A DNA stretch of 64,000 nucleotides. Source: Runella slithyformis DSM 19594. GTDB lineage: Bacteria > Bacteroidota > Bacteroidia > Cytophagales > Spirosomataceae. The DNA lies in NCBI RefSeq assembly GCF_000218895.1, contig NC_015703.1:3361001-3425000 (forward strand). The letters are read 5' to 3'. A program made the translations under genes and the position numbers. Below are positions 43,745 to 53,091 of this stretch, one piece after another. The notes under the pieces are model-generated. The model searched no databases. It was given only the letters and a program-made list of their open reading frames with translations, and was not told the origin of the DNA. Position 1 is the stretch's first letter. Every line of letters starts with the position of its first letter.

Positions 43745-43777
43745 AAAACGGCCGGCAAACACTTGCCGGCCGTTTTT
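43745..43777 (+). terminator. Rho-independent terminator
   Basis: A perfect 14-bp stem (AAAACGGCCGGCAA, 43745-43758, with TTGCCGGCCGTTTT, 43763-43776), a 4-nt loop and a T-run, 19 nt after the preceding gene and 22 nt before the convergent one. Confidence 0.9.
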
Positions 43778-43798
43778 ATCTTAGCAGTCCGTTGCCGA

Positions 43799-46306
43799 TC
43801 ACTTCCCCTGCTTTTTCATCAATTTATCTTCCAATACTTTCATGAAGTACCCCCCTACCACAGAACGGGCGGTAAAACCTACGCGCTTGCCGTCGGGGGT
43901 TTCGTGCCAATCGGTGAGGGGCGTACGGGGCTGCGTTTCGTTCACAAACTTCCAGACAGGATGCATCAGGGCCTGAAAATCAGCGGGTGATTTGGCCAAT
44001 ACGGCGGTCCACAAAATCCAATCTGATTTGGTATAGGTCTTGCGGCTGTCGAGCGGTAATCCGTAAGGTTGCTGCATTTTGAGGTAATACTTGATCTCTT
44101 TTTCGGCCACCGTTGGTGAAAAGACGTTGAAATTCAAAAGCTTATCCCATACCAAATTATACTTTTGCGACCAGGTATTGCCTTTGTCGAACGTCAGTGC
44201 GTAGTGATCGCCCACATCCGCCATGGTTTGCCAGCGGGCGGCCAGTACCCGGGCCACACCCAAGTGTTTTTCGCCGGTCTCGGCCTCACCGATCTTATGG
44301 GCGAGCTGCCCGAAAGCGGCAATGCCCAATATCGCTTTGATGGAGAGGTTGGCATTGCGGGCGAGGTGCCCTGCAAAGTCATCGGTACATAGTTGTTTTT
44401 CGGGGTCAAAGCCATCCCGCTCCAGAAACTGCACCCAGGTAGCAAGCGTTTTCCAGTGTTTTTTGGCAAAATCAGCGTTTCCTTCGGCCGCCGCTACCGC
44501 CGCCGTGAGCAGCAGCATATTGCCGCCTTCTTCCACGGGCATGTCTTCCGGATAGGTTTGGCCGTTGGCCAGCGGATAGGTCCCCACATCGTGCGCAGGG
44601 AAAGGCTTGGTCCATTTTCCGCTTTCACTGTAATCAAAGATGGGGCGGAGCATCCCTTTCAGTAATTCGGTATTGTACGCCAAAAACAGCGGGGCTGAAG
44701 GATACGTCACATCCACCGTTCCGATAGAGCCGTTGGAAAAGTTTTCCTTGGAAAGAAACAGCAGTTCACCGTTGGATTTTGCCGCGATCTTATGGGCGGC
44801 AATGGCTTGACGATACGCCACTTTACACAGTTCTGCGTACTCTTTGCCTCCTGCTTTTAAGGCGTCAGTTTCTATCGTTTTGTCAAATAAGGCACATTTT
44901 GTTTGGAGTTTGGTATAATCCTTTTCGGCCATGGACAGAAGTTGCCCAATGGTCACTTTGCCGGTGCGATTCCACCAAGGACGTAGGTTTTCTCCAAAAT
45001 ACTGCACCGAATACAGGTCATCGTAGGCAACAAGCAAGTGCTGTACTTTGCCGGATTTTTCTACTTTTCCCAAATTAAGTACGGCGCTTATTGCCATGGC
45101 AGAGGCCACCCCGGCAACTGTGTTGTAGGCAGAAGGCTGATTTTTGACGAAGGCATCCTTTAAGACAGAAAAATTGCCCGATTGGAGTTGTGCGGATGCA
45201 TTCTGGGGGGCGGCCAAGTAGGCGTAGCCCCAATCAATACGGATATCATCCCCTTTTTTCTGTAAGATGGGCTGTTCTTTCGTTCCAATAGACAGCCATT
45301 GTAATCCCGAACCTTTGTCGCTTTTTGATACTACTTCCTGATTAGGCAGGTTGGTGGCGATGGTGCCTGATACGCCCATAAACACCTGTACGTTGTGCGG
45401 TTTTCCATCCGTAGCGTACGTCCCGAAGGTGACATAACTCACGGGACGGGCGGTTACTTCAATGTCATTCAGTAAAAGAGGAGATAAAAAGCTGACCGTC
45501 AGGCGTACTCCCCCGGCATTGAAGTTGTACATCGTTTTCGTGGCGGTCAGCTCAGCCTTGATCTGTTGAGCTACCGGCAGTGGGTCCGCTTTGATTTCCT
45601 GCGCCAATCCTGCATCAATGAACGCATTGCCGCTTGTGTGCAGAGCGTAGATTGTCAGAAGGTTTTGGCCTTTTTTCAGCGATTGCAGTGCCTTGGCGGG
45701 AATGGAGTACGGGCGATAGTCTTCGGCAACGTTGTGGTGCTCAAAAACCGGCACGCCGTTGAGAAATACTTCGACTTCATCGTTGTAAGCCAGCATCAGC
45801 CGAAGAGCAGCGGGGTCAACTTTGCCGTCCCAGTCAAACGTGCGCCGAATCCACACTCCGCCTTTGGTCCAGGCTACGTGGCTGCGGTCGGCGTGCGATC
45901 CGTAGGGGAGGCGACCTGTTTGCCATTTAGAATCATCGAAATCGCTTTCTTTCCAGTCTTGTCCGGGCTTTTCAAAGGTGTATTTGACCGATACGTTGGC
46001 GTCGGCTCCGGTGGCCAGAACAGATTTGTATTGAATGGGAGTGGCCCCCATAAATTGATATACCTTGCCATCTACGCGGATGATCCCTTCCATTGACTGC
46101 GGTTTGCTCGTCCAGTGCGTAGTGGACACATCCGTCAGGCGGTCGCCTTCTGACCAGATGCTGAAATAGGGGTCATGGGTAATGAGCGGATACGCCGGCG
46201 GACGCAGGTTTTGCGCACGGAGCGTTAGGGAAAAGAGCGTAATGAATAGGAATAAAAGGCGGGGTAAGCTGTTGCAATGGAGTGAATTTCTATTTGACAG
46301 TATCAT
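43799..46306 (-). CDS. Secreted glutaminase-family protein (DUF4964/DUF5127/DUF4965/DUF1793)
   Basis: 835 residues from the ATG at 46306; the ATG at 46366 adds 20 residues without signal character. Signal peptide about 8-32 (LLFLFITLFSLTLRAQ). The layout is: DUF4964 start (YPLITHDPYFSIWSEGDRLTD), a glycoside-hydrolase-2-like beta insert (WKESDFDDSKWQTGRLPYG, WIRRTFDW), DUF5127, DUF4965 and a DUF1793 helical toroid (LATWVQFLERDGFDPEKQLCTDDFAGHLARN). Relatives are described as glutaminase A; a role in polysaccharide or amide breakdown in the periplasm is inferred. Confidence 0.85.
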   Translation of the reverse strand: MILSNRNSLHCNSLPRLLFLFITLFSLTLRAQNLRPPAYPLITHDPYFSIWSEGDRLTDVSTTHWTSKPQSMEGIIRVDGKVYQFMGATPIQYKSVLATGADANVSVKYTFEKPGQDWKESDFDDSKWQTGRLPYGSHADRSHVAWTKGGVWIRRTFDWDGKVDPAALRLMLAYNDEVEVFLNGVPVFEHHNVAEDYRPYSIPAKALQSLKKGQNLLTIYALHTSGNAFIDAGLAQEIKADPLPVAQQIKAELTATKTMYNFNAGGVRLTVSFLSPLLLNDIEVTARPVSYVTFGTYATDGKPHNVQVFMGVSGTIATNLPNQEVVSKSDKGSGLQWLSIGTKEQPILQKKGDDIRIDWGYAYLAAPQNASAQLQSGNFSVLKDAFVKNQPSAYNTVAGVASAMAISAVLNLGKVEKSGKVQHLLVAYDDLYSVQYFGENLRPWWNRTGKVTIGQLLSMAEKDYTKLQTKCALFDKTIETDALKAGGKEYAELCKVAYRQAIAAHKIAAKSNGELLFLSKENFSNGSIGTVDVTYPSAPLFLAYNTELLKGMLRPIFDYSESGKWTKPFPAHDVGTYPLANGQTYPEDMPVEEGGNMLLLTAAVAAAEGNADFAKKHWKTLATWVQFLERDGFDPEKQLCTDDFAGHLARNANLSIKAILGIAAFGQLAHKIGEAETGEKHLGVARVLAARWQTMADVGDHYALTFDKGNTWSQKYNLVWDKLLNFNVFSPTVAEKEIKYYLKMQQPYGLPLDSRKTYTKSDWILWTAVLAKSPADFQALMHPVWKFVNETQPRTPLTDWHETPDGKRVGFTARSVVGGYFMKVLEDKLMKKQGK

Positions 46307-46562
46307 TGCCTGTGTTTCGGTTATAGTGTTTGAGTATAAAAACATTTGTTTTAAGGTTATACTCAATCAAAAAGGCAATAATGTCGGCCTTCGTTTAAAA
46401 CGTCGGACATTATACGTAGGATAATCACCGCGACGGTTGGCATTGGCTTAGAGCTGAAAGCCGGAGTCTGATACTGAAAAGAGTGCGTGCCCACTCGGCC
46501 GGAAACTCTTCCATTTTAGGTTAAAAGATGCCTGAATAACTGTTAGTTTGCTAAAGCAATAG

Positions 46563-46592
46563 TTGTCTTAACATTTTTATTTTGTAATTTTG
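46563..46592 (+). promoter_or_regulatory. Promoter of the homogentisate operon
   Basis: TTG (46563-46565), a 19-nt spacer, and TAATTTTG (46585-46592), an exact match to the Bacteroidota consensus, 33 nt before hmgA. Confidence 0.72.
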
Positions 46593-46625
46593 CGCATACT
46601 TTTTTGTATCATACGAAGAAAAGAA

Positions 46626-47783
46626 ATGCCTATCTATCATAAGCTCGGTAAAATCCCGCCTAAACGGCATACACAATTTGAGAAGGCGGGCGGAGGATTA
46701 TATTACGAACAATTGTTCGGCACGATCGGCTTCGACGGTATGTCGTCGTTGATGTACCATGTGCATCGCCCCACGATGGTCAAAGAGATTCTGTCGGAAA
46801 CGGACGTGTCGCCGAAAATTGCCGTTGAAAAAGGCATCAAAGCCCGATTGCTGAAGGGGTTTGAGGTACCGCCGAAAGAAGATTATCTGGAAAGCAGAAC
46901 ACGGTTGCTGGTCAACGGCGATGTGCATATCAGTTTGGCCGCGCCGCGTCAATCGCTGACGTCGTATTTTTACAAAAATGCCGATGCCGATGAGTTGTTG
47001 TTTGTTCATCGGGGGTCGGGAACGTTGCGGACCCAACTGGGAAATATTCCGTTTGAGTACGGCGACTATCTCGTGGTTCCGCGAGGTATGATTTACCAAA
47101 TCCAATTTGATACCGAAGACAACCGCCTTCTTATCGCAGAGTCGTTTCATCCTGTCTACACACCCAAGCGATACCGAAATTGGTTTGGGCAGCTGCTCGA
47201 ACATTCACCCTTTTGTGAACGCGACTATAAGCTTCCCGAAACACTTGAGACGCACGACGTAAAGGGCGACTTTATAATGAAGATCAAAAAGCAGGGAAAA
47301 ATCTACGAAATGCTTTACCCAACGCATCCGTTTGACGTGGTCGGTTGGGATGGGTACAATTTCCCTTACGGTTTTTCGATTCATAATTTTGAGCCCATTA
47401 CGGGGCGCATTCACCAACCGCCGCCGGTGCATCAGACCTTCGAGACGAGCGCCTTTGTGGTGTGTTCGTTTTGCCCGCGCCTGTACGATTACCATCCCAA
47501 AGCCATTCCGGCACCCTACAATCACTCCAACATCGACTCCGATGAAGTGATCTACTACGTAGACGGTGATTTTATGAGCCGAAACAACATTGAGCAGGGC
47601 CATATTACGCTCCATCCGGGAGGTATCCCGCACGGCCCGGCACCGGGCGCGTATGAGCGCAGTATCGGCCAAAAAGAAACCATTGAGCTTGCGGTCATGA
47701 TCGATACTTTTCGCCCTTTGATGGTGACGGAAGAAGCGCTCAAAATCGACGACGGTATTTATTACAGGAGTTGGCTGGCGTAA
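46626..47783 (+). CDS. hmgA: Homogentisate 1,2-dioxygenase
   Basis: 385 residues from the ATG at 46626 (MPIYHKLGKIPPKRHTQFEK). It opens the ring of homogentisate to maleylacetoacetate using Fe(II). The two cupin halves are seen as HRGSGTLRTQLGNIPFEYGDYLVVPRG and the C-terminal metal region HSNIDSDEVIYYVDGDF and HPGGIPHGPAPG. It is the first gene of an operon with fahA and a flavin reductase. Confidence 0.95.
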   Translation: MPIYHKLGKIPPKRHTQFEKAGGGLYYEQLFGTIGFDGMSSLMYHVHRPTMVKEILSETDVSPKIAVEKGIKARLLKGFEVPPKEDYLESRTRLLVNGDVHISLAAPRQSLTSYFYKNADADELLFVHRGSGTLRTQLGNIPFEYGDYLVVPRGMIYQIQFDTEDNRLLIAESFHPVYTPKRYRNWFGQLLEHSPFCERDYKLPETLETHDVKGDFIMKIKKQGKIYEMLYPTHPFDVVGWDGYNFPYGFSIHNFEPITGRIHQPPPVHQTFETSAFVVCSFCPRLYDYHPKAIPAPYNHSNIDSDEVIYYVDGDFMSRNNIEQGHITLHPGGIPHGPAPGAYERSIGQKETIELAVMIDTFRPLMVTEEALKIDDGIYYRSWLA

Positions 47784-47827
47784 AATTGTGCCATTTTTAT
47801 CCTCATACTTTCAAGACCATCAACCTT

Positions 47828-49096
47828 ATGTGGCTTTCTATAGACCCTACTTCCGATTTTTCGATCCATAATTTGCCTTTCGGTATTTTCTCAACCTCCA
47901 AACTCCCCAAGCGCGTAGGCGTGGCCCTTGGCACTTGGATTGTTGATATGGCCAAATTAGCCGAATTGGGCGCTTTTGGCGGACTCGATTTTGAGAAGGC
48001 CGTTTTCGAAAAAGAATTTCTCAATGACTTTATGGCTGCCGGCAAAACCGCTCGGGTAGGAGTAAGGCAGGTGCTGCAGCAAATTTTTGAAGATCCGTGC
48101 AGTCCTTTTAAAGCATTGGCCGCTGATTTTCTGATTCCGCAAAAAGATACGGTACTGCACCTGCCCGTCAAAGTGGGCGATTACACCGATTTTTATTCCA
48201 GCGAACAACATGCGTTCAACGTCGGGGCGATGTTTCGCGATCCGCAACGTGCGTTATTGCCCAACTGGAAACATTTGCCGGTCGCTTACCACGGACGGGC
48301 TTCCTCCATTTTCGTATCCGGTACGAATTTCCACCGACCCAAAGGCCAGACCTGTCCCGATGAAACCCAACCGCCTATTTTCGGGCCCACCAAGCGGCTG
48401 GACATTGAGCTCGAAATGGCCACGATTATCGGGACCGGAAATGCAATCGGCGACAGCATTTCGGTCGATACTGCCGAAGACCATGTCTTTGGCTTTGTGC
48501 TTTTCAACGATTGGTCAGCGCGGGATATTCAAAAGTGGGAATACGTGCCGTTGGGCCCTTTTTTGGCTAAAAATTTTTTCTCCTCCATTTCTCCCTGGGT
48601 AGTAACGATGGAGGCTTTAGCACCCTTCAGGGTACCCGCTCCCGAACAAAACCCTGAAGTACTGCCGTATTTGAAGGAACGGAACCGCCTGAATTTTGAC
48701 GTACAATTGGAAGTTTATCTTAGCCCTCATTCATCCCTCGACGTCCTTCATTCGTCATTCGACATTCCCAATTCGTCCTTCAGAATATGCCGTTCCAACT
48801 TCAAAAACATGTACTGGACCGTGGCCCAGCAGATCGCGCATCATACCGTCAATGGATGCAACCTCAATACGGGTGATGTGCTGGCGTCGGGTACGATCTC
48901 GGGCAAAGAGCCCGACAGTTTTGGGTCATTGCTGGAATTGACATGGGGGGGTAAAAATCCTCTCACGCTGCCGGACGGCTCGGTGCGGAAATTTGTGGAA
49001 GATCACGATACGGTCATCATACGGGGTTTTGCGCAGAAAGGAGAGATCAGGGTAGGGTTTGGAGAGGTAAAAACGACTATCTTGCCGGCAAAATAA
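47828..49096 (+). CDS. fahA: Fumarylacetoacetase
   Basis: 422 residues from the ATG at 47828; in-frame codons further upstream overlap the non-family linker. It splits fumarylacetoacetate into fumarate and acetoacetate, the last step of tyrosine breakdown. Seen: AYHGRASSI, VSGTNFHRPKGQ, ELEMATIIGTGNAIGDSI, FGFVLFNDWSARDIQKWEY, and ASGTISGKEPDSFGSLLEL. About 20 extra residues (near 298-318) come from a heptanucleotide array, just before SNFKNMYWTVAQQIAHHTVNG. Confidence 0.95.
   Translation: MWLSIDPTSDFSIHNLPFGIFSTSKLPKRVGVALGTWIVDMAKLAELGAFGGLDFEKAVFEKEFLNDFMAAGKTARVGVRQVLQQIFEDPCSPFKALAADFLIPQKDTVLHLPVKVGDYTDFYSSEQHAFNVGAMFRDPQRALLPNWKHLPVAYHGRASSIFVSGTNFHRPKGQTCPDETQPPIFGPTKRLDIELEMATIIGTGNAIGDSISVDTAEDHVFGFVLFNDWSARDIQKWEYVPLGPFLAKNFFSSISPWVVTMEALAPFRVPAPEQNPEVLPYLKERNRLNFDVQLEVYLSPHSSLDVLHSSFDIPNSSFRICRSNFKNMYWTVAQQIAHHTVNGCNLNTGDVLASGTISGKEPDSFGSLLELTWGGKNPLTLPDGSVRKFVEDHDTVIIRGFAQKGEIRVGFGEVKTTILPAK
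48728..48783. repeat. Heptanucleotide array inside fahA
   Basis: Eight tandem 7-base units, consensus near CATTCGT (CATTCAT, CCCTCGA, CGTCCTT, CATTCGT, CATTCGA, CATTCCC, AATTCGT, CCTTCAG), read in frame. The same units occur before the NCS2 gene at 63769-63796. Confidence 0.8.
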
Positions 49097-49107
49097 CTTC
49101 CATCAGC

Positions 49108-49968
49108 ATGCTTACCATCAACCCACAGGACGTGCCTGTTCCGGTCATTCACCATTATTTACAGGGAGCCGTGGCCCCGCGTCCCATCGCCTTTGCCAGT
49201 ACGATCGACCGGGAAGGAAATGTCAATCTCAGCCCCTTCAGTTTTTTTAATTTGTTTGGGACTAAGCCTCCCACCCTTATTTTTTCGCCCAATCGCCGCG
49301 TCCGGGATGCCACCAACAAACATACCCTGGAAAACGTACAGGAGGTAGATGAGGTGGTCATTAACATGGTTGACTATGCCATGGTGGAGCAGATGTCGCT
49401 GGCGAGCTGTGAATACCCCAAAGGAACCAATGAGTTTGTAAAAGCGGGCTTTACAGAAGTGCCTTCGCAACGGGTCAGGCCGCCAAGGGTTGGGGAATCA
49501 AAGGCAGTCTTTGAGTGTAAGGTCAAACAGATCATCTCCTTGGGTGAAGAAGGCGGCGCGGCCAATTTAGTGATCTGCGAAGTGGTCTTGGCGCATTTTT
49601 CGGAAGATATTTTGGACGAAAACGGCCGCATAGACCAGCGCAAAACCGATTGGGTAGCGCGTATGGGGGGCGATTGGTACGCCCGTGCTTCCGGCAGTGC
49701 CTTATTTGAAATTCCTAAACCAAGTACGCAAAGAGGTATCGGTGTAGACGCTATTCCTGATTTTGTCAAAACCAATCCTTTATTGACGGGAAATGACCTG
49801 GGGCGATTGGGGAATGTGGTGCAGTTGCCGCCGCCGGATGCTGTCCTTGCGTTTAAAAATTCAAATACCGGCAGTGACTTTCTCCAACTGGCCAAACACT
49901 TGCTGGCCGAAGGAAAAGTAAATGAAGCCTGGCTGGCGCTGCTGGCTGACCGGTCAAGTGCTCTTTAG
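49108..49968 (+). CDS. Flavin reductase family protein
   Basis: 286 residues. AVAPRPIAFASTIDREGNVNLSPFSFFNLF is the flavin-reductase-like FMN-binding start, followed by KPPTLIFSPN. Genes of this type occur in Bacteroidota aromatic-acid operons. It follows fahA by 11 nt, so it belongs to the homogentisate operon. Its natural partner or substrate is not obvious. It could supply reduced flavin or act on a ring-cleavage intermediate. Confidence 0.85.
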   Translation: MLTINPQDVPVPVIHHYLQGAVAPRPIAFASTIDREGNVNLSPFSFFNLFGTKPPTLIFSPNRRVRDATNKHTLENVQEVDEVVINMVDYAMVEQMSLASCEYPKGTNEFVKAGFTEVPSQRVRPPRVGESKAVFECKVKQIISLGEEGGAANLVICEVVLAHFSEDILDENGRIDQRKTDWVARMGGDWYARASGSALFEIPKPSTQRGIGVDAIPDFVKTNPLLTGNDLGRLGNVVQLPPPDAVLAFKNSNTGSDFLQLAKHLLAEGKVNEAWLALLADRSSAL

Positions 49969-50010
49969 GCAGATGTACATTTAAAATGCGGATCAATGCT
50001 CCATACACAA

Positions 50011-50025
50011 CGGGCAATTTGCCCG
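50011..50025. terminator. Possible hairpin between convergent genes
   Basis: CGGGCA (50011-50016) and TGCCCG (50020-50025) with a 3-nt loop. Short and without a T-run. Confidence 0.3.
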
Positions 50026-50031
50026 GCATAG

Positions 50032-50745
50032 TTATCTGTATTTTTTCGTTAAAAACGGCAGCAGGATCTTGGCGTACTCACGATATCCCTGTGCATTGAG
50101 GTGCAGGCTGTCCTGGGTGTACAATTCACTTTTAACGGTGCCGTCGGCATTGAAGAGCACCGGATTAATGTCTACGTACGATAGGTACTTGCCTTTACTG
50201 AATGCTTTTACCATGGCGTTGCCTTTTTTGACAGCCTCCCAATGTTTGCGACGGGAGGGAGACAGTTTCATCGAAACAAAACAGATCTTTGTTTTTGGCA
50301 AACGGTTTTGTACCAAGGCCGTCAACTGACGATACGTATCATACATCTGTTCCGGCGACTTGTACTTTTGTCCGGAAAGATCATTTTCTCCGCCATAAAT
50401 GACGAGCAGTTTCGGTTGATAAGGAAACACCGCCCGGTCTGCATAATGAATAAGTTCGGGAATGGTAGATCCTCCAAAGCCGTGGTTGATGATGGGTAGC
50501 GGAGCCAGATCCGTTTTAATATTTTTCCAAAATCGCCAACTCGAACTGCCATAAAATAATACATGTCCTTTAGATATTCCTTTCTCAATGCTTTCCTTTT
50601 CAAAATTTTTGATTTCAGATTCGAATCTGTTTACCTGATAGTCGGGCTCAAAAGGTTCGGCAATGGGTTTATAAGAGATATGGCTTCTGTGGCAGGCCGG
50701 CATCAGCGCCAGCCCGAAAAGGAATAGGGTCAATGTACGGATCAT
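50032..50745 (-). CDS. SGNH/GDSL hydrolase lipoprotein
   Basis: 237 residues from the ATG at 50745 (a further upstream start at 50835 overlaps a terminator). Signal with a possible lipobox ending at the Cys of ALMPACHR. The SGNH blocks are: LFYGSSSWRFW (Ser, block I), NHGFGGSTIPEL (Gly, II), LLVIYGGENDL (Asn, III), and DSLHLNAQGYREYA (Asp/His, V). An esterase or acetylhydrolase acting on cell-surface material is likely. Confidence 0.88.
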   Translation of the reverse strand: MIRTLTLFLFGLALMPACHRSHISYKPIAEPFEPDYQVNRFESEIKNFEKESIEKGISKGHVLFYGSSSWRFWKNIKTDLAPLPIINHGFGGSTIPELIHYADRAVFPYQPKLLVIYGGENDLSGQKYKSPEQMYDTYRQLTALVQNRLPKTKICFVSMKLSPSRRKHWEAVKKGNAMVKAFSKGKYLSYVDINPVLFNADGTVKSELYTQDSLHLNAQGYREYAKILLPFLTKKYR

Positions 50746-50799
50746 ATGAGTCAGAGGGGGAGTTTTTATACGCAAAAATAAGCTGCAATTCACGGAAAA

Positions 50800-50841
50800 A
50801 AAGGCTTGCCGAAGGAGTTTTATCCTGACCGGCAAGCCTTT
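50800..50841 (-). terminator. Rho-independent terminator of the 120-residue secreted protein gene
   Basis: AAAGGCTTGCCG (50800-50811) with CGGCAAGCCTTT (50830-50841). On the minus strand it is followed by a T-run. Confidence 0.8.
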
Positions 50842-50878
50842 CTATCCTTTCAGGACGTCACTTGTCCTTAAAAGACAT

Positions 50879-51241
50879 TCATTCTTTTTTTCCTTCGAAT
50901 ACCATTCCCTGGTACTCTACTGTCACTTTTGCCACTTTTTTTTCTTCGTTGCGGGCAAAAGTAAATTTAGCGGCACCGTCAGCCGTTTCAAATTTATCAA
51001 CGGCATCTTTAATGGGTGCCATCGCCCCGCCTTGATCTCCCGCCTGAACAGTCAATGACCCGGCTTTCAGTGAAAATTCCATATATTCAAATGGAAGGCC
51101 TTCAAACTTGTACTTGCCTGTAAATTCTTTTAAGGCAGTTGTATCACTCACGACGGTTGCCGTAGCAGGGGCAGTTTGCGCTGATGCGGAATAAGAAACG
51201 GCAAAAATGCCTAATAGGGTGGTTAATACAATTTTGAGCAT
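50879..51241 (-). CDS. Small secreted protein, beta-rich
   Basis: 120 residues with a signal peptide (about 1-22, SASAQ). The mature part (EFTGKYKFEGLPFEYMEFSL, then FETADGAAKFTFARNEEKKV) resembles a DUF3471-type beta-sandwich. Function unknown. It stands alone with its own terminator. Confidence 0.7.
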   Translation of the reverse strand: MLKIVLTTLLGIFAVSYSASAQTAPATATVVSDTTALKEFTGKYKFEGLPFEYMEFSLKAGSLTVQAGDQGGAMAPIKDAVDKFETADGAAKFTFARNEEKKVAKVTVEYQGMVFEGKKE

Positions 51242-51489
51242 AGGTTTTAATAGGTTAAACGAAATGAAGAATTATTCTGCAATGATAAAAAACCATTGGC
51301 ACTCTACCCATTAAAAATCAATGAATTTTTTTAAAAATCCTTTTTAAAGTACAAGATGTATACTTAATAACAAAAATCCGCCCTCTCATTGAGAAGTCGG
51401 ATTCCGATCTTACCTAAACCTTTTCTCTACTGTAAAAATGAAAAATTGTGTGTTTTTGATTCGTATTCAGTCGCTATTGACCACCTACA
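51242..51489. other. Intergenic region, nothing seen
   Basis: AT-rich, 248 bases. No gene or strong hairpin noted. Confidence 0.4.
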
Positions 51490-52866
51490 TCAAATGAAAA
51501 CCTGGTACTGTAACGTCAATGCACCGCGCCGGCCGTTGGATTGTAAGCGTCCGTCCGTTGCATTTTGATAAACCGGACGGTTTTGGAAATCCAGCGATAT
51601 TTTTGAGGTATGGCCTTTAAGCAGCCAATTGAGTCCTATGTTATAAATGCCTGCCGTTTTGGTGAGACGTTGATAATCCGCGATCTGTGCCGAAGCATAA
51701 GGCATAAGCGTGCCGTTTTTGCCGAACAGGTCAGAAGCACACAGGTAGCCGAATTGAGTATACATGACATTGCCCGTGCCAAACATCGGAAAGGCATTGC
51801 CCTGTATTCCCGATACTCCCGAAAGCGATTGAGAAGTCCCGTTGGCAGGATTCATGATGCCGTTAAAGCGCAGGTAATTGGTGCCGTAATCGGTATGAAA
51901 ATATCCGAGATACGCCGACACGGCAGTGCCTTTTGCCTTATTGACGGGCATATCGGCAAACATTGCCAGCGACCAAAGATTCATGGCATTGTACAGGGTA
52001 TCACGGCCCGCGTTTTGGGTGCGCCACGTGGCCGCTTTTTGACTGATGAAACCGCCTTCGATGTTCAATACTTTCTTTTTACCCAAATAGGTGCTCGTCA
52101 TATAGGGCGTTTGGTGGGCGTCTCTGTCGAAAAAATTATAGATCAAAAGCGCTTGGTACTGCTTATGATGGCCTTTGGCGGCAAACGTAGAATTGGCGGA
52201 AATGGCCGGAACAGGATTGCCGCTTGTACCAATGGGGAACGGATCAGACAAGCCCAGGCGGTAATCCCATTTGCCTGCCTGCCCACGGGCATAGAGCGTC
52301 AGTTTACGCGAAAATTCGTCGGTTTGGTCAACGGTCGCCTGCGCAAAAACGGGCACATCGAGCGTCATGATACTGCTTACCCCGGGCTGGCTAAAACGCG
52401 AAAGCCCGTTGAGAATGGTCAGTCCTCCGCCTATTTTCAGCCGGTCTTTGTTGGCAAAGGCTGAATATTCAACCACGGCGTCATGCACAAAAAACGCCAC
52501 TTTACGATTGCTGGGCACCCCCTGAGCGTTTCCTAAGGCAGGAAAGCCGTTCAGAAAGTTGAAATTGTTCATGCCCATCTGGATGTAAACAAACGCCCGG
52601 TCGGTGATCTGGCCAAATAATTGGATACGCGTACGGCGCAGTCCCAGGTCCAGTGTTTGCGGAGCGGGTTCGCCCACCACCGTAGTGCCCGGATTGCTGT
52701 TGTTGAACCGCACCCAGGTTTGATTCAGAAAGGTAGCTTTAAAGAAATGAGAGCCTGAAGCATTGAGATTGTACTTCAATTCGTTTTTTTCGGGAACGGT
52801 TTTAAGAGAGTCCTGCGCTTGGGTAGTAAGAGCGCCAAATACTAAGAGCCAGCTGAAATGCTTCAT
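51490..52866 (-). CDS. Outer-membrane porin-like protein
   Basis: 458 residues from the ATG at 52866. Signal peptide (about 1-17, TTQAQ), then a barrel rich in Gly, Asn and aromatic residues ending in the strand GALTLQYQVFI. It resembles OprO/P-like porins of Bacteroidota. Substrate unknown. A start at 52893 would add a non-signal extension. Confidence 0.78.
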   Translation of the reverse strand: MKHFSWLLVFGALTTQAQDSLKTVPEKNELKYNLNASGSHFFKATFLNQTWVRFNNSNPGTTVVGEPAPQTLDLGLRRTRIQLFGQITDRAFVYIQMGMNNFNFLNGFPALGNAQGVPSNRKVAFFVHDAVVEYSAFANKDRLKIGGGLTILNGLSRFSQPGVSSIMTLDVPVFAQATVDQTDEFSRKLTLYARGQAGKWDYRLGLSDPFPIGTSGNPVPAISANSTFAAKGHHKQYQALLIYNFFDRDAHQTPYMTSTYLGKKKVLNIEGGFISQKAATWRTQNAGRDTLYNAMNLWSLAMFADMPVNKAKGTAVSAYLGYFHTDYGTNYLRFNGIMNPANGTSQSLSGVSGIQGNAFPMFGTGNVMYTQFGYLCASDLFGKNGTLMPYASAQIADYQRLTKTAGIYNIGLNWLLKGHTSKISLDFQNRPVYQNATDGRLQSNGRRGALTLQYQVFI

Positions 52867-53091
52867 GGTGCGTGCATAATTTTTTTTCGACACAAAACAC
52901 CGGCTAAAGGATTAATACCGATTAAAAAACAAATTAAAAAGCGGTTAAAGGGGAAGTTTATTTTTCTCCTTTCTGCAATTCTTCTGAATCTGTATTTTTC
53001 GAAAATTCGGCTACTCAATGACAAAAAGCCTACACCTGCGCGGAAAAGGCCCCATACCTCTTCCGTACAAGGACACTGAAGGCGGGTACTT

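Noticed and set aside
46307-46366. Upstream start of the glutaminase-family gene
   Set aside because: The added 20 residues carry no signal-peptide character; the ATG at 46306 precedes the hydrophobic core.
47771-47827. Upstream start of fahA
   Set aside because: It overlaps the end of hmgA and lacks family sequence; MWLSIDPTSDFSIHNLPFG is the expected start.
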